From the NCBI RefSeq assembly GCF_001649575.2, contig NC_051444.1, positions 18,397,941-18,461,940 of the forward strand: a stretch of DNA of 64,000 bases, in the 5' to 3' direction. The position numbers were made by a program, and so were the translations under genes. The notes beneath the pieces are model-generated. The model did no database searches, was not told where the DNA came from, and worked only from the letters and a program-made list of their open reading frames with translations. This document shows, in pieces, positions 46,064-58,591 of the stretch. This DNA comes from Kryptolebias marmoratus (lineage: Eukaryota > Chordata > Actinopteri > Cyprinodontiformes > Rivulidae). The number at the start of each line of letters is the position of its first letter. Within the stretch, counting starts at the first letter, position 1.

Positions 46064-47943
46064 TAAATCTTGTACAGTTTTGCTTTGTGTGCACAAGAAA
46101 ATTTCAAATCATCTTGGTCGTGCTGGTGTCAAAAGAGTAATACTGGAAGAGTCACGCCCCGGTTGGGAAAAGTCTCTGTGGGAGTGAGTTGCCCAAACTG
46201 AGAGGCTTTTAAAGTAGATTTATTTTTATTTAGTTTTTTTTTTTTTTTTTTTTTAATTATGCACTGGAGATGATTGAGTAAGAGCTTGTGTATGTGAGCA
46301 GGAAGCAGCCAGACAGGGAGCCGTTTGTGGAACGAGCTGATGGGACGTGATGATTTCTGATGACGGCCTCCTCCTCGTCCGTGTGGCGTCACCTTCCTGC
46401 GCTCGGGGAGCCGACTCCCCGGTGCTCCTTTAGGAACGACTGACCACATTCGGACCACAGGAGGCGCGTCGATCCGGAAAAGGGCCAGAGTATGTGTTGA
46501 GGAAGAGCCAAGTGAGTTTTTGCTTGTGAAGAGAATTCATTTTCGTCTATGCATTTGATGTTTTTTTTTTTATAAAGTGAAGCTATTTTTAAACCTTTGT
46601 TTTTGAATACTGACACGACTGGGGAAGCAGGAGTGCATTATGGGAGAGTAAAGGCCCGTCTGCAGGATTACACATTCCTGACACACCCGGTGAAGGAAAC
46701 CCGATGATGCAGCAGAGGTTATTAAATTGGTTTTAATCTGACTCGAACATTCCCGAGGGACTGTAACATTTCCTGCTCGTGAACTTTTTAAATGTAGACT
46801 ATTTCAGTTCGCCGTAGCTGTCTACTGGCTGCTTCGAAGTTTTTCTTTAGATGGTATCCATTTAACGTACTTCTCTGTAAGATAACGGTCGACTCCGTCT
46901 GGTTTTTCACCTCTGACTTAGTTGTCTGCTCAGCTTCTTAACCGGCTGCTGGAGCTCAGGAAGAGGTACCCGTGTATTTAGAGCAAGAGTTTCATCGCTG
47001 AAAACAGAGTTTCATTAAACGTCTGACGTCAGCAGTGAGCCCTGCTGACGTCGGGAGCTTTATCTCACCAAGTGGGAAAAAAGTAACAGCTGACGGAAGA
47101 TAAATATTTCACCTTTGCTTCAAATATTTTGGTTCTTTTAGCGCATCCCGCTCAGATGGTGTTTACTGAGGCTCTCTGTAACCACATCTGTCCAGAGTCC
47201 TTGAGTAGATAATGTAAAGATGCTTGTTAAATTATGTGGATTACCGTGTGCATGTGAACCCTCTCAGTATGTCCAAACTGTAAGGAAAACCAGATTAGAC
47301 TTTTATTACTTTTCTCCTGCGTCGTCTTGACTCGAGGGGTGTAAATGTTCGTATTTATGTTGAAATGTTTTTTAACGCGTGTCTTTATCGCATGGAAATC
47401 GAGAAAGCCTTTTTTTTTTTTTTTTTTCTTTAATATGAATGAATATTGCACAAACGATTTCCCGAAAAGTCGCTGCTATTCATGTTGTAAATGTAAACAG
47501 TTGGGATCTCCAGAGTTCGCTTCGGGTCTCAGCGGGCTGAAGGTGGTGCTGTCGGTTCGGTGGCCGAGATTTTTTTGAAACTAAATGTTGAGGCACTTTG
47601 TCGCGTGGGCGCGGAGGAAGACCACGGTTCGAGGAGTCACCTACAGAGGTATGAGAAAGGGTTGGCCTGGAAGTTGGGATTAGGTTGAAATGTGAGACGA
47701 GACCACAGTTCATCATTATAGTCTAGTTTTTTTTTTGTTTTTTTAATGTGTGCAGTTTTTACTTTGGACTAAAACCCTCTGACTGGTTGGTGGCTGTCAG
47801 CTATGTTACTAATTGGGTGGGTGGGAAGTGTTTTAAAGCTCCAAGGAGTTTCATTTTTATCTTTTTAACATTGTGGTTCAAGAGGAGTGGTAAGGAAAGC
47901 AGTAAGTTTTCTTCTGTGTGATTTTGCCTGGTGTGTGAGTGTA

Positions 47944-47963
47944 TGTGTGTGTGTGTGTGTGTG
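47944..47963. repeat. (TG)10 microsatellite
   Basis: Short TG repeat downstream of kif13b. Confidence 0.9.
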
Positions 47964-48951
47964 AGTGGACCTGACACCGGATCAGAAGGGAAACGATCAC
48001 CAGCAGCCACTCCACCTGCTTCCTCTGTGGCTGCTGGACTTTTCCCTTCCTGGTTTTTGCTCAGAGACGGTTATAGAGGGGCGGGGGGCGTTGAGATCAC
48101 TTCAGACTTCTTTGTTTCTTTTATGTTGTGCCTCAGAAACCATGTGACCACGTATCTTCCACACACTGTTTTCATATCGACTCATTTGCACAGAGAGGAT
48201 CATAGTGTTGGTGTGTGTGTGCGTGCAACACTTGAAAGACGAAACCATCTTTTTGGGAGTTTTATTTTCTGATATTTGATGTTCTCGATTTTACCAGCTC
48301 CTGTGTTTGTTTACCTTTTTTTTTTTTGGCTTCACTCCGAGTAGGAGTGGCACAAGCTGGTTACTCGGTGTGAAAGCAGAGCTCAGCTCAGCTGGTAGAG
48401 GTCAGGAAAGGTGACCCACGTGTGTCTGGAGTTAGAAATCTCTTCACGGTTTGCAGAATCTGAAAAAAATCTGCAGGAAGTCTCGGGTCTGATGAAGCAT
48501 CCTTACACACAGAGCAACAAAAGTCGTTTTAATCGACAGGATTTCATTTTACAGCCTTGTGTGTCAGCCATCAGAGACACTTTGAGGTCCGGTTGTTTTT
48601 GAGTTCGATCCAAGTGTATCAGCCTTCATTCTTTTACTTTATATCTTTTATTTCTGCTTTTTTTTCTCGTGATGCTTTGAGTTTTTCTTCTGTCTGTCGT
48701 GTTTCCTGAGCGTGAGCTCACTGGTCTGCAGAAACCCCTGCCTTAACGTGATTTTCAGCCTGGACCCAGACCGGGTACAGCCAGAATGATCTCAGCTCTG
48801 ACTAACGTTTATTACAGTAAACTTTGTGTTACTCAAAGGGGTCGTTTACAGAAAAAAAACGCTCTCAGAAGCCCACTTGGGTCAGCTGTTTAACAGAAGG
48901 GGGAGCATGTTTCGGCCTCGGGAGCTGCCAGGTGTGTCACTGCCCAAATAT

Positions 48952-48965
48952 CGCCCCCTAGTGGG
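48952..48965 (-). promoter_or_regulatory. CTCF-like motif (CGCCCCCTAGTGGG)
   Basis: Reverse complement CCCACTAGGGGGCG agrees well with the CTCF core CCAC(C/T)AGGGGGCGC. Motif match by eye only; occupancy is unknown. Confidence 0.45.
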
Positions 48966-49655
48966 TACCTACAACCTCAGCGAGAAGGGGCTTAGCTTCC
49001 ACACAGGGATTTTTTTACGTACAACCAGAAAAGTCCCTTGAAAAGCGTTGAGTCTATCACCTGCCTCTGCCCAGCAGCTTGAACAGCAGCAGCCTGAGAT
49101 CTTCTAAAACCTTTAGTTGTTGGAGCTGAGACTTTCAAGACTAAACTTCCTGCCTTGGAAGTGAGTTTTCACCTTTTTATCTACCTCGTCCCTGCTTCGA
49201 TCACCTGTCACACCCTGCTTCCCTCACGTCGGAGAGCGTTCTGTGTTCTCAGACCCCCCCAAGCACCCCTAAAAAATAAAAAGAAGCAATACAAGGCCAT
49301 CGGCTGACGCAGCGTCTGATCATTTCTCCACCTTTTACCTGTTTGTAACAGCAGCTGGTGTAGGAACCGGCAGCCACGTTTCACAGAGCCATGTGACGAC
49401 AGGAGCTTAAAGGAACAGTTCGGTGCTTTAAGTCGGGGGAGTTCAATCCTGCCATTACTCCTGGGGGAGAGGGGGAGGAAATAGTCGTGTAACATTAGAC
49501 ACATGTAGCTGAGGATAAACTTTAACACTCGCACGTCTGTTTCCTGCGGCCTCGGCCCGGTCAGCAGTATTATATCTGACTAATTATCGCCACCAGTCGC
49601 TGCTGCTGATTGTGTGGAGCAGCTTCATCTCTACATTAGGCTGTGGCACCAGAGA

Positions 49656-49677
49656 GTGTGTGTGTGTGTGTGTGTGT
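49656..49677. repeat. (GT)11 microsatellite
   Basis: Uninterrupted GT repeat in the intergenic region. Confidence 0.92.
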
Positions 49678-49810
49678 ATGAGCATATTAAGAATTATAAA
49701 AAAGAAAAATCTGAGCACAACTTTGGGTTTTGATTAATTTAATTTTATGTAATTTTTATGCTGCAATCCAAAGAATAAACATGTAATATAATACGTTTAT
49801 TTTCTTTTTT

Positions 49811-49830
49811 TGTTGTTGTTGTTGTTGTTG
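49811..49830. repeat. (TTG)n microsatellite
   Basis: Six to seven TTG/GTT units following a T-run. Confidence 0.9.
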
Positions 49831-50572
49831 GAACATCTGAGCAGTAATCAGATAAGGAAAATAAAGATGAGTATTTATTCTTTTTTTTATTTCTTTTTTT
49901 TGTGCCAAACTCTAATCTTTTATAAATATAAAAAAAAGAAGTGTTTGACGTGTTCACTTTAAATACAGTTTTGTAATAACAGTTTTACGGCATGATCTTG
50001 AATTCACTCCCTGAGTTTTCAACTTTACAATTTATTATATTTTTGAGGTGAAAACAAAAAGGATTCAGTTGTCGACGGGGGAGTTTGAGCTCCGGGCAGC
50101 GATTGTGGCTTCATCATGAACACAAGCTTTGAAACGGACACTTTGGAATAAAGCAGAGTCGTGTCAGAGGAACTGCTCTCTGCTGGACAAAAATAACCAT
50201 CAAATGCAGTCCGTCTGACAGCAACAACCTGCATCAAAATTATTGGTAAACAAGATATTTATTAGCAATATTTATCTGGAGGGGAAAAAAATGTTTATTC
50301 TTATTTAACCCAAACTTATTTGACCTTTTTAAGATTTTATTCATTTTCACTGATGCAGTAAAAACACGGACCTTAAACCTTTTTTTTTTTTACAGAACTG
50401 TATCAACTTGTTTTGAACTTTGCTGAATACTGTCTTATGGCCGTGACGTCACCAGGAAGCCACGTGGAAGTGTCTGCTGTGCAGAAATAAATGTTTTGTT
50501 CTAAAGTCATAAAAGCACGACTTCATCTGCAAAATATACACATTCTATGTCACGTGGAAACTGGGAGGACGC

Positions 50573-50590
50573 GCCACCAGAGGGCGCTGC
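50573..50590 (+). promoter_or_regulatory. CTCF-like motif (GCCACCAGAGGGCGCTGC)
   Basis: Very close to the CTCF consensus CCACCAGGGGGCGC on the + strand, differing mainly by A for G in the central run. The best of the three CTCF-like sites in the convergent intergenic region. Confidence 0.55.
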
Positions 50591-50695
50591 TTCTGCTGAC
50601 TCTTCATGACCTCCATGTAAAGGGGCTTTGCCGCATCAAAAGAATATTTCTGTCACTTTGAGTGGGGTTCTGTGCAAAAGTTGGGACCGACTTTC

Positions 50696-50968
50696 AGGGC
50701 GGCTGCGATTAGAGCAGAGAGAGTTGGAGGTTCGATTCCACCAGTATGCCACATGTTGAAGTGTCCCTGGGCAGGACACTGAACCCCTCATTGCCTCTGA
50801 TGTGTGCCTCGTTGATGTATGAATGGGATCTAAAGCACGGATTAGACTCTTTAGAATGATTTATTCAGATTAGCTTTGTAGAGGGCTGTATGAATGTGTG
50901 TGTGGATGGGGAAATGAGGGCACAGATTGTGTTTTAAAGCTCTTTGAGTGGCCTGGTTGGCTAGAAAA
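50696..50968 (+). mobile_element. SINE-like repeat with tRNA-type B box
   Basis: Contains GGTTCGATTCC at 50729-50739, a good Pol III B-box match, then CCACATGTTGAAGTGTCCCT and GGACACTGAACCCC, phrases common to a short repeat found throughout teleosts. It ends near TTTGAGTGGCCTGGTTGGCT. I am confident it is a repeat, less so that it is a true tRNA-derived SINE. Confidence 0.6.
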
Positions 50969-52640
50969 CCAAAAAAATGGACTGTACACAAGACCAGTCC
51001 ATTCAGCATTTAACAAATGTCTTGCCTGTTGTGGACCTCAGTTTAGAGGAATGGAGTTTGACTGACTCTGACTGGGGTGACGAGCTAACAAGAAAAAAGT
51101 GAATTTCGAATTTCATTGCGGTTCATCTGAATGCTGTTATTTAAACCCACCGCCATTTGTGCTTAGAAATAAACAGGGTTCATGTAAATAACAGTGTATT
51201 GAGGGTGTAGAAGTATATAAAATAGCGTTGCAGGAACCACTCTGGAGTGTTAGGCAGAGACTGTGGTTTTGGCCTCACTCAGACTACTAGCCATTAGCTC
51301 GTCAGTCCTGTAACTCTTTCTGCAAAATGAGGTCATTTAAGGAACCATCTATAACAGGTAAGATATTATTGCTCCTAAGCTTTACACAGAACACCTAAAA
51401 ATGGCTGAAATATAATTTTCAAGAGAAACGAGATGTAATGGTTGACTGTTGCCCATTTTCTGAAAACATCTCGTCTTGCTTGCAGATTTACAGTCATCTG
51501 CAGCGTGTTCGGTGTCCCCTTAGAGACAGAAAACTGAAAACAAACACAGTGAGCCACAGCCTGGAGTCTGATCAGGTTTTATTTCCTTGTACTCTGAATA
51601 TCAATAAAAACACACCTTAAAAATAACAAATTAAGGTTTATCCAACAGATGAAAAAGTAACAAAAGGCATATGTAGATTTCCTACATATTGATTACACAA
51701 CAGTCTACTTGTCCAAAAAAGGCACTAAATCTTGAAATAGAAAATAAAAAAACAGAAGTGATACGATAAACGTACATCCAGCTGAGGTTTAACATTTTGT
51801 TTTACAGACTGATTGAAAAGCTTATTGCCAGAGCGACGGGGCCACCGCCGATTAAAAACTGATAAAAGGGCTGTTGTTTTGTTTGAAAGGAGTATTTCCA
51901 CTCTCTGGCAAGTTGGATGACAACAATAAAGCTGAAAAAATTAAAAGAAAAAAGTCTTTATGGCAGCTGCATAAATAAAAAGAAAAAGGGGGAAAAAAGC
52001 ATTTTAACTCTTTCAGACTCCGTCTTACAACACTTGTGAATCTGTCGGCGTCGGATTAAGAAATCCCGTCTGTGACCTCATCAACCTGCGCCCAATTTAC
52101 GGCCGGGAGACGGGACCTCTGGAGCTGCTGGCATTCGTCAGAGTCGAGGACAGAGTCGGTACCAGGAAGGGGGACGGGTGGATAAATACTCCAACAATGA
52201 GCAGAAGCTTGTTTGAAAACAAAACAAAAACCGCGTTCTAGCCTGGAGACCCGCCGAAGCAAAGTTTCTCCATCACTGGGCTTTCCGAGCAGATTCACCT
52301 GCTCACCACTCTTCTCTCCCAATGAGTTTTAAGTTTTACATTAAGGAAGAAGATCCGACCCGCCGACTTCACTCTCGTTTTTCGGCATTTCGTTTTAAGA
52401 AATGGCCAAGACGATGTGGACATGCGTGTCTGTTGCCTCAGAGCTACAAAGTCCAACGATATGAGAAGAGCATGAAGGCAGCACATCCTGGAATAATCTC
52501 ACAACAGCATGTAGTTTTGAATGAATCTCCGGATTCATTTCACAAAGGCTTCTGCTTAGCAGATTCTAAACAAACAAACAAAAAACTCTTTTTGGTGTAA
52601 ATAAATTAAACAGGTGACAGGAAGCTACACACAGATGCGA

Positions 52641-53385
52641 TCAGATGTTTGCATACACCTATCAGGAGCGGGATTGGCAATCATTTTTGGCTGAATCGTT
52701 CTTTTTCCAGAGTGGAATCGCTACTCGACATAGAAAACTGGTGATTTTATTTTTTTTAAAACAAGAACTTGTGTGATCGGATGAGACAAAGACTGAGCTA
52801 TCTGACCAAAAAATGATGATAAACCTAAGGACACCTGTGACTGTGTAACTGTGAAGCCCGGTGGTGGTAGCATCATGCTGTGGTAAATCTGAAATTTGGA
52901 CACAAAGCTGGTTCTTGAAAGGCTAAAGCGGACTAACATTAGACTTCTGGAATGGCCTTCTGAAAGCCCAGACCTTGACCTGAATAAAAGAATTGTGGAC
53001 TGTGATTAAAAGCCAGCTCCGTGTCAGGAAGCTAACTCAGAACTAAACCAGAAGATTGGTGACCGTCACAAAAAGTCTTTGGTTGAGTTGAAACTTACTG
53101 AGGGACGTTTAATCAAATATTAGCAGGGATTTGTTTGTTTATTATTTACCAGAGACAGTGCAGTTAGACAGAAAACATTTAGTCCACATCTGATGTTCAT
53201 TGATTGCTATTTTTAGAACATTATGCACCCAGTTCTTGTTTAAAAAAAAAAAAAAAAATCACTGAAGCTGTATGTTGTAAAATCATTCCACCCTGGGAAA
53301 AAAAACAAAGAACGGTTTAAATCAATCCATAGAAACTCCCAGATTGAATGTGACGTTGGAGTTCTCCGTGTATGTAAACCTCTGA
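52641..53385 (+). mobile_element. Tc1/mariner-like transposon relic with inverted ends
   Basis: The left end reads TCAGATGTTTGCATACAC and the right end, reverse-complemented, TCAGAGGTTTACATACAC (16 of 18 identical). The inside (+ strand) keeps two phrases typical of Tc1 transposase genes: one around 52851-52883 (Pro-Gly-Gly-Gly-Ser then Met-Leu-Trp) and one around 52948-52986 (Trp-Pro then Ser-Pro-Asp-Leu). The frame is broken by many changes and the length (745 bp) is under half that of an intact Tc1 element, so it is dead. Confidence 0.8.
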
Positions 53386-53939
53386 CAGCCTCTGGAACCG
53401 ACCGCTGATGCGTCCGAAGCTTAAAGCGAAGACAGGACAGCTCTGCTGCCACAAAAACTGGAGACGTTTCATCACAAAAACTCACTTGACTCTTATTTAG
53501 GCCCAAAACACGACAACCTTGGGTTTTTAACCCACTCAAAAAACAAACAAACAAAAAAAATAAGAAAGTTTTTTGACATTTATGGCTGACGCAGGAGCTT
53601 AACAACCCTCGACTTCAGCTGGAGAGAGAAACCTCCCTTTCTGTTCAAACCTAACATCCATCAGCTCCAGCCGTAGCAGAAGTTTCCCTTTTTTTAAAAT
53701 CGTGTTTTAAACACACAGCCTCGTCACAGTTTGCCGTTAGTTGTGTTGCTTGTTTCCTCATCGACCTACGTACTGATTCACATTGAAGCAGCAGTGGAGG
53801 AACGTGTGGGGTGTAGCTTATCTTTAAAGGAAGGAGGAGGGAGGGGGGGGCGGAGTGAGGTATCTGTGTCGAGTCTGAAATAGCTTAGCTTGTTAGGACG
53901 AATGGCTCTGAATGAAGCCACTTCAGTGTTTCCTTTGAC

Positions 53940-53940
<1 letters not shown>

Positions 53941-53972
<32 letters not shown>
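53941..53972. repeat. (ATT)n microsatellite
   Basis: About ten uninterrupted ATT units. Confidence 0.96.
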
Positions 53973-53975
<3 letters not shown>

Positions 53976-55338
53976 ATCCGCTGACAGCTGCGCAGCCATT
54001 ATAGAAGTCCTTCTTTATGCACCGGGCAAAAACATAAGGCACTTAACACAAATCCATATGGGAGGAAAAAGCTGAACAGAATGCCTTCAGGCTTTAAACA
54101 AACACTTTAGTCGGCTGTAGCAGGGCGGCGTTAAATATATCTGCTCTGTTGTTTGTCCCTCCCCTTTGTGCTTTTATTTGTCTCAGATCAGATGAATTTC
54201 CAGCAACGCTAAACTAGAGAGGTGGGGTGGTTAAACCTCCAGTGAAAGTTAAAAGGACCCGTTGGAAACACCGGGCCCGAAGCCACACAGCTTGGCCAAA
54301 ACCATCCGTTCTGATTGGTAGGTTTAAAACAACGAGGTGTCTTTTGTCAATAACATCCCCGCAGAGAGGATTAGGACCGCCCGTCTGACAAACGCACTTA
54401 CAGACTCCCGTTTCCCCTCGTCTTCGCGGGAGCCTTTTTGGCCACTCTCGTCTCTATAATGCAGCTGAGATTGCCCTGAAAGTCTCGTGTTACAGCAGCC
54501 GGCCGCTCCTAAAGAGATCACTGCTTAACGCGGCGCTCACTTAAAGCCCAGCAGTTTACTCGCGGCCTCTCTCACATCCAGACTGGCCTCGAAAATATGA
54601 ATCCTGCACAACGAAGAAGGAAGGTTTCGTCACTTTAAAAGTACAATCAGCTAATTAAACATTTACTGTTGGTTGAACGGTTCTCAGTCAGAACCTTGTC
54701 CTAAATCTGCGGCCATCTTGAGAGGAACGGTCAGTGTGTGACGGTGTTATGAAGAGTCAGCTGCCGCTCACATCTGTGGACGTCAGGAACTCATCGAGCC
54801 ACAGATATCAGTTTAAAAGCACCAAACATCCCACGGTGGAGCGTTCAGCAGCTGAGGACTCGGTCGGAGGTAAGAACTACTCCACAGGATGCTCTGACGC
54901 TTAGAGAGCGCCTTTTAATTACCGTCTGTTGTCGTTTAACATCTTTTTTTCTGTCGTTGTTCGAGTGGTCTTCTGTAGCGGGAGGGGTTTTGTTATAATT
55001 CAGCTACAGCATGCTAGCACAGTTAGCTTCAAAAACTTGATTTCCCCGTGGAGCTCGGGCTATAAACTGGCAACAAGCATTTGTTCACAATTATTATTAT
55101 TATAAACTTCTATTATTCTGTGAAGCTGTTCAAATAAATGGCCAAGTGCCCATCGTTGATACAGATATATCAAACTTTAAAGTTAAAAAAATAAATAAAT
55201 TCACACTTGCAACAGACAGAGCTGCAAAGAGAGTAAATAAAAGGACCTAAGTACTTCAGTGTGACTCTGAGCTAATAAACTTTGAGTTAATATTTGCTTA
55301 TTAGCCTTAATATAACAATAATGACCTTTGGTTCCCAA

Positions 55339-55356
55339 CACTGCCCCCTACTGGTG
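55339..55356 (-). promoter_or_regulatory. weak CTCF-like motif (CTGCCCCCTACTGGTG)
   Basis: Reverse complement CACCAGTAGGGGGCAG resembles the CTCF core in minus orientation. Weaker than the 50573 site. Confidence 0.35.
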
Positions 55357-56094
55357 AACTGTTTTTTTATTTATTCTTATTTCCAGTTTAAAGTGGGTAA
55401 GTTTACTCAGGACTAAACAATTAAAAAGGTCAAATCTTCACTGAATTATTATTTGTGGGTGCTGGACTTCTACGATGGCTGCGCTGTCAGATTTTCTTGA
55501 TTTGACTTGAATCCAAATAATTCTTTTGTAACAAGAGAACTTCTTGCCGGGGTTGATTCGAGACCCTTTTTCTCCCCCTCCTGCCGCTCTGGGGCTGTCA
55601 GTCACTTATCGTGATCTCTTAATCTCTGAGACAGCAGGGACTCTAAGCACCATCGTATTTAATAAAGTGTCACTTAAAATAAAAGAAAAAAACAAAACTT
55701 AGGGTTGGCAGTTTGTGTTCAGAACACATGGCATAACAAGATGAAGCACTTAAATACCTGGAACAGAAGGTAATACGTTTTACTTGCAGTAATTCAACAC
55801 ATTTGATGTGTTTCTGATTAGTATCTTTCTTATTTAGAGCCATCATACACTAAAAACAAAACAAAAAAAAGCACAAATATTAAAAAAACGTAATACTTTG
55901 GCTAATGTTTCACTCACCTTTCACCAACAAGATACACTCATAGTGATAGTTTCTCTCAGATGCTTATATGTTCATATAACATTACATAAAGTATACCGTA
56001 TGGAGGTGTGTGCACACTGTACACGTGTATTTATATGCACAGTAAAGGTAAAAGGCAAGTACATTATCAGCTGTAGTGTTTTATGTATCAGGAC

Positions 56095-56133
<39 letters not shown>
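56095..56133. repeat. (ATA)13 microsatellite
   Basis: Thirteen uninterrupted units, giving a poly-Tyr shadow frame on the - strand. Confidence 0.97.
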
Positions 56134-56319
56134 GGTTTTAAAATTGGGTAGAAACAACCGCAGATGAACAACAGCTGATGTTTTCACAAAATGAAGCCAA
56201 GTTTGGTGTACCCCAAGCTTCAACAGGTTATTAAACCACAAGATAGTTGAGATAACTTAACCTAGTAACCCTCTTTTGTATAAATTTAACTGTTTTACTC
56301 ATATTTGAAGCCACTCTCC

Positions 56320-56695
56320 TTTACGGTGTGGCTTCATTGAGATCTCTGCAGGCACAACAACGGCACTTCATTCAAGGTGGAGGTCCTGGACCCTGACTGG
56401 ACCGCTGCAACACCTCAGAGCTTTTCTTTTTCTGCTGCTCTGTTGTAGATTAGCTGCTGAGTTTGGGACCCTTGTCTTGTTTCGTGACTCAGAGGGTCCA
56501 GGCTTCAGATGGCCTCACATTTGACTCGCTTTATCTAGTCCAAGGACGGATGGAGCCGGCAACCCTTCTACCTCCTGAGCCAATGCCACCCCCAAATCAG
56601 GGTGCCTGGGTCATGTGGCTGCAAAACGAGCCCAAATCATCCCCCCTCCACCACCGTGCTGATAGCTAACGTGAGGGGTTTGTCCTGATATGCTG
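56320..56695 (-). mobile_element. decayed Tc1-like transposase fragment
   Basis: Reading the - strand: GGTGGAGGGGGGATGATTTG, then GGGCTCGTTTTGCAGCCACA, then ATCTACAACAGAGCAGCAGA and GGTGTTGCAGCGGTCCAGTC. I recognise these as the central part of a fish Tc1-like transposase gene. The frame is disrupted and no inverted ends were found. It is unrelated in detail to the relic at 52641. Confidence 0.75.
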
Positions 56696-58591
56696 TCCAA
56701 AATCTCCGCAGGACACTGATCTGAAAGTTTTGTGATTTGTTCAAATGCAACAGGCTTCCTCCTGGCAATGCTTTCAATGAACCCACACTTTAGTTGTTTT
56801 TACAGTAAACGCACAAAGAGAAAAACCTCAGCATTTAACACATTAACAGGTGAAGCCCTAGGTGTCCTGCATAATTACCACATTTAACTAAACCTTCTCA
56901 CTACAGAATGACAAACTTCTAATGGACTCAGACTGATGGGCAGCAACAGCTGTATCTCTGAGATTATTGATCAAATAATCGATACACCTGATCAGCAGCA
57001 GCAGGCTGCCAGTTCCTCTGTTACGTGTCTGTTTTCATGTTAAACAAATACCAGCACATCGTCGTTGTTCATCTGAAGTTGTATTTACCTAAACTTAGAA
57101 CAGATTTTTATTATTATGTCCCGAGACAAAACAAAACTTCGAGCCTCTATAATGTCCTGCCTCACTTGATGACTATGACTGTATGTATTCACTACGCTTT
57201 ATTTTGTAGTTTCTAAACCATTGATCGACACAGTTGAATCTCTCCTAACTGATTGATATGTATAAAAGGCAAATCTCACAGTAATCAATCATTCTTGGGC
57301 ACAAATGAATAAATAATTATCAATCAAATTGACGTCTATTTTTACATCTAGCTTATAAACAACTCTGCGGTTTTATGATAGATATCTATGCAAAGTGATG
57401 CCATCTGGATTAGAAATTTATTAGAATCTGAGAAGCTAATACTGTAATGTTTTCTCTACTCAATACTAGTTGTTTAAATACCTTTATATTGATAGCGTTG
57501 AAATATTTTTGTTTCACCAAGCAGCTGCATTTATGGAGTTTAATTTTTTTTTCTTTTTTTTTTTCTTGTTAGGAATTTCTGATGCATATTTCCCAGCAGT
57601 GCATTTTAAAGCCCCCCCATCAAAAGTTCAGATGAGTGAGTCTGAATTTGAAAATTAAAAAACAAAGGCTGCTGTTAAATTGAAAAATGTGGGGGGAAAA
57701 AAATAAATAAATAAAGGTTACATTAATTTTAAAAGAAGTCAATTATGTCAGTGGACAAAGTTCATGTTCTGGTATTCTTAAAACTTCAAATCGAGCTTCC
57801 ATATTTTAGCTCATCAATCGTGGGGGGATTATTCTGCTTGTTTTTCTGATTATCCGCAGCTTCGAGAAATGTTGCGACCACAAGCTTATTTTGCGCCCAC
57901 ACAGACTCGTTTGTGATGGACCTGAAATCAAACAGGCCGCGGCGAAACGCGACCACCCAATCTCGAAAAGAATCACCTGAAAAATGAACCTACTTTTCTA
58001 ACTCGTATACGTTGAGGCTGTTCAGTTGTGTTGTGATCACAGTGCAAGATCCTAAAACTATTGTGGTTCCCGTGCCGAATGCGGCGCTGTCCTGCTGCCA
58101 AATGTGCAGTCTTCTGATGAACTCCGCACCGAGCATCATGTCCTGTTTGACAGCCGTCTGTGGAAGATTTAAACGGTCTAAATATAAAACAAATCAACAA
58201 ATAAATGAAGCGAGGAAATCGTTGACGAGTATTCCAGCTGTGTCCCTGCCGGGGTCTGAGCTGAATGTCAGAGTAGTGTGTTTCTTTGTTGGATTTGTAT
58301 TAAGGGACACTTTATATCTTTCACAGATCACAGGGGAACACTAACAAATAAAATTCTCTCTTTTTTTTTATAATATATTTGATTATTAGCTATATGAGCA
58401 TAGCAGAGTAGGTTGGTGGTTGGAGGTAGGGTTGGGAGGTATCTCAGGGTTGGAGTTTACACAACGTTTGGTCTTTTTTTTTTCCTTTTCTCTTTTTTTT
58501 TTTTTTTTTTTTAAATCATTATTACATTCCTATAAAATCTGCTTGCATATAATGAAACCTGTTCTGGCAGCTCCCATATCCGCTGGTCCCT
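56696..58591. other. AT-rich flank 3' of hmbox1, probably including its 3' UTR
   Basis: No coding evidence. T-runs at 58474-58483 and 58493-58512 lie just after the hmbox1 stop. The position of the hmbox1 poly(A) site cannot be fixed by eye. Confidence 0.65.

Larger units (their letters stand above)
45130..52640. other. 3' side of kif13b: 3' UTR of unknown length, then intergenic
   Basis: No second coding gene is seen. The kif13b 3' UTR starts here but its end cannot be fixed: AATAAA appears at several places (for example near 49275, 49772, 50146 and 51602). The stretch also carries GT microsatellites, a SINE-like repeat and two CTCF-like motifs, listed separately. Confidence 0.7.
53386..56319. 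other. intergenic stretch between the two Tc1 relics
   Basis: AT-rich with a few GC-richer islands, ATT and AAT microsatellites and one CTCF-like motif. It may include distal hmbox1 3' UTR. No coding evidence on either strand. Confidence 0.7.

Noticed and set aside
50729..50739. B-box-like GGTTCGATTCC considered as a tRNA gene
   Set aside because: No A box at the right distance and no cloverleaf; the context is a dispersed repeat.
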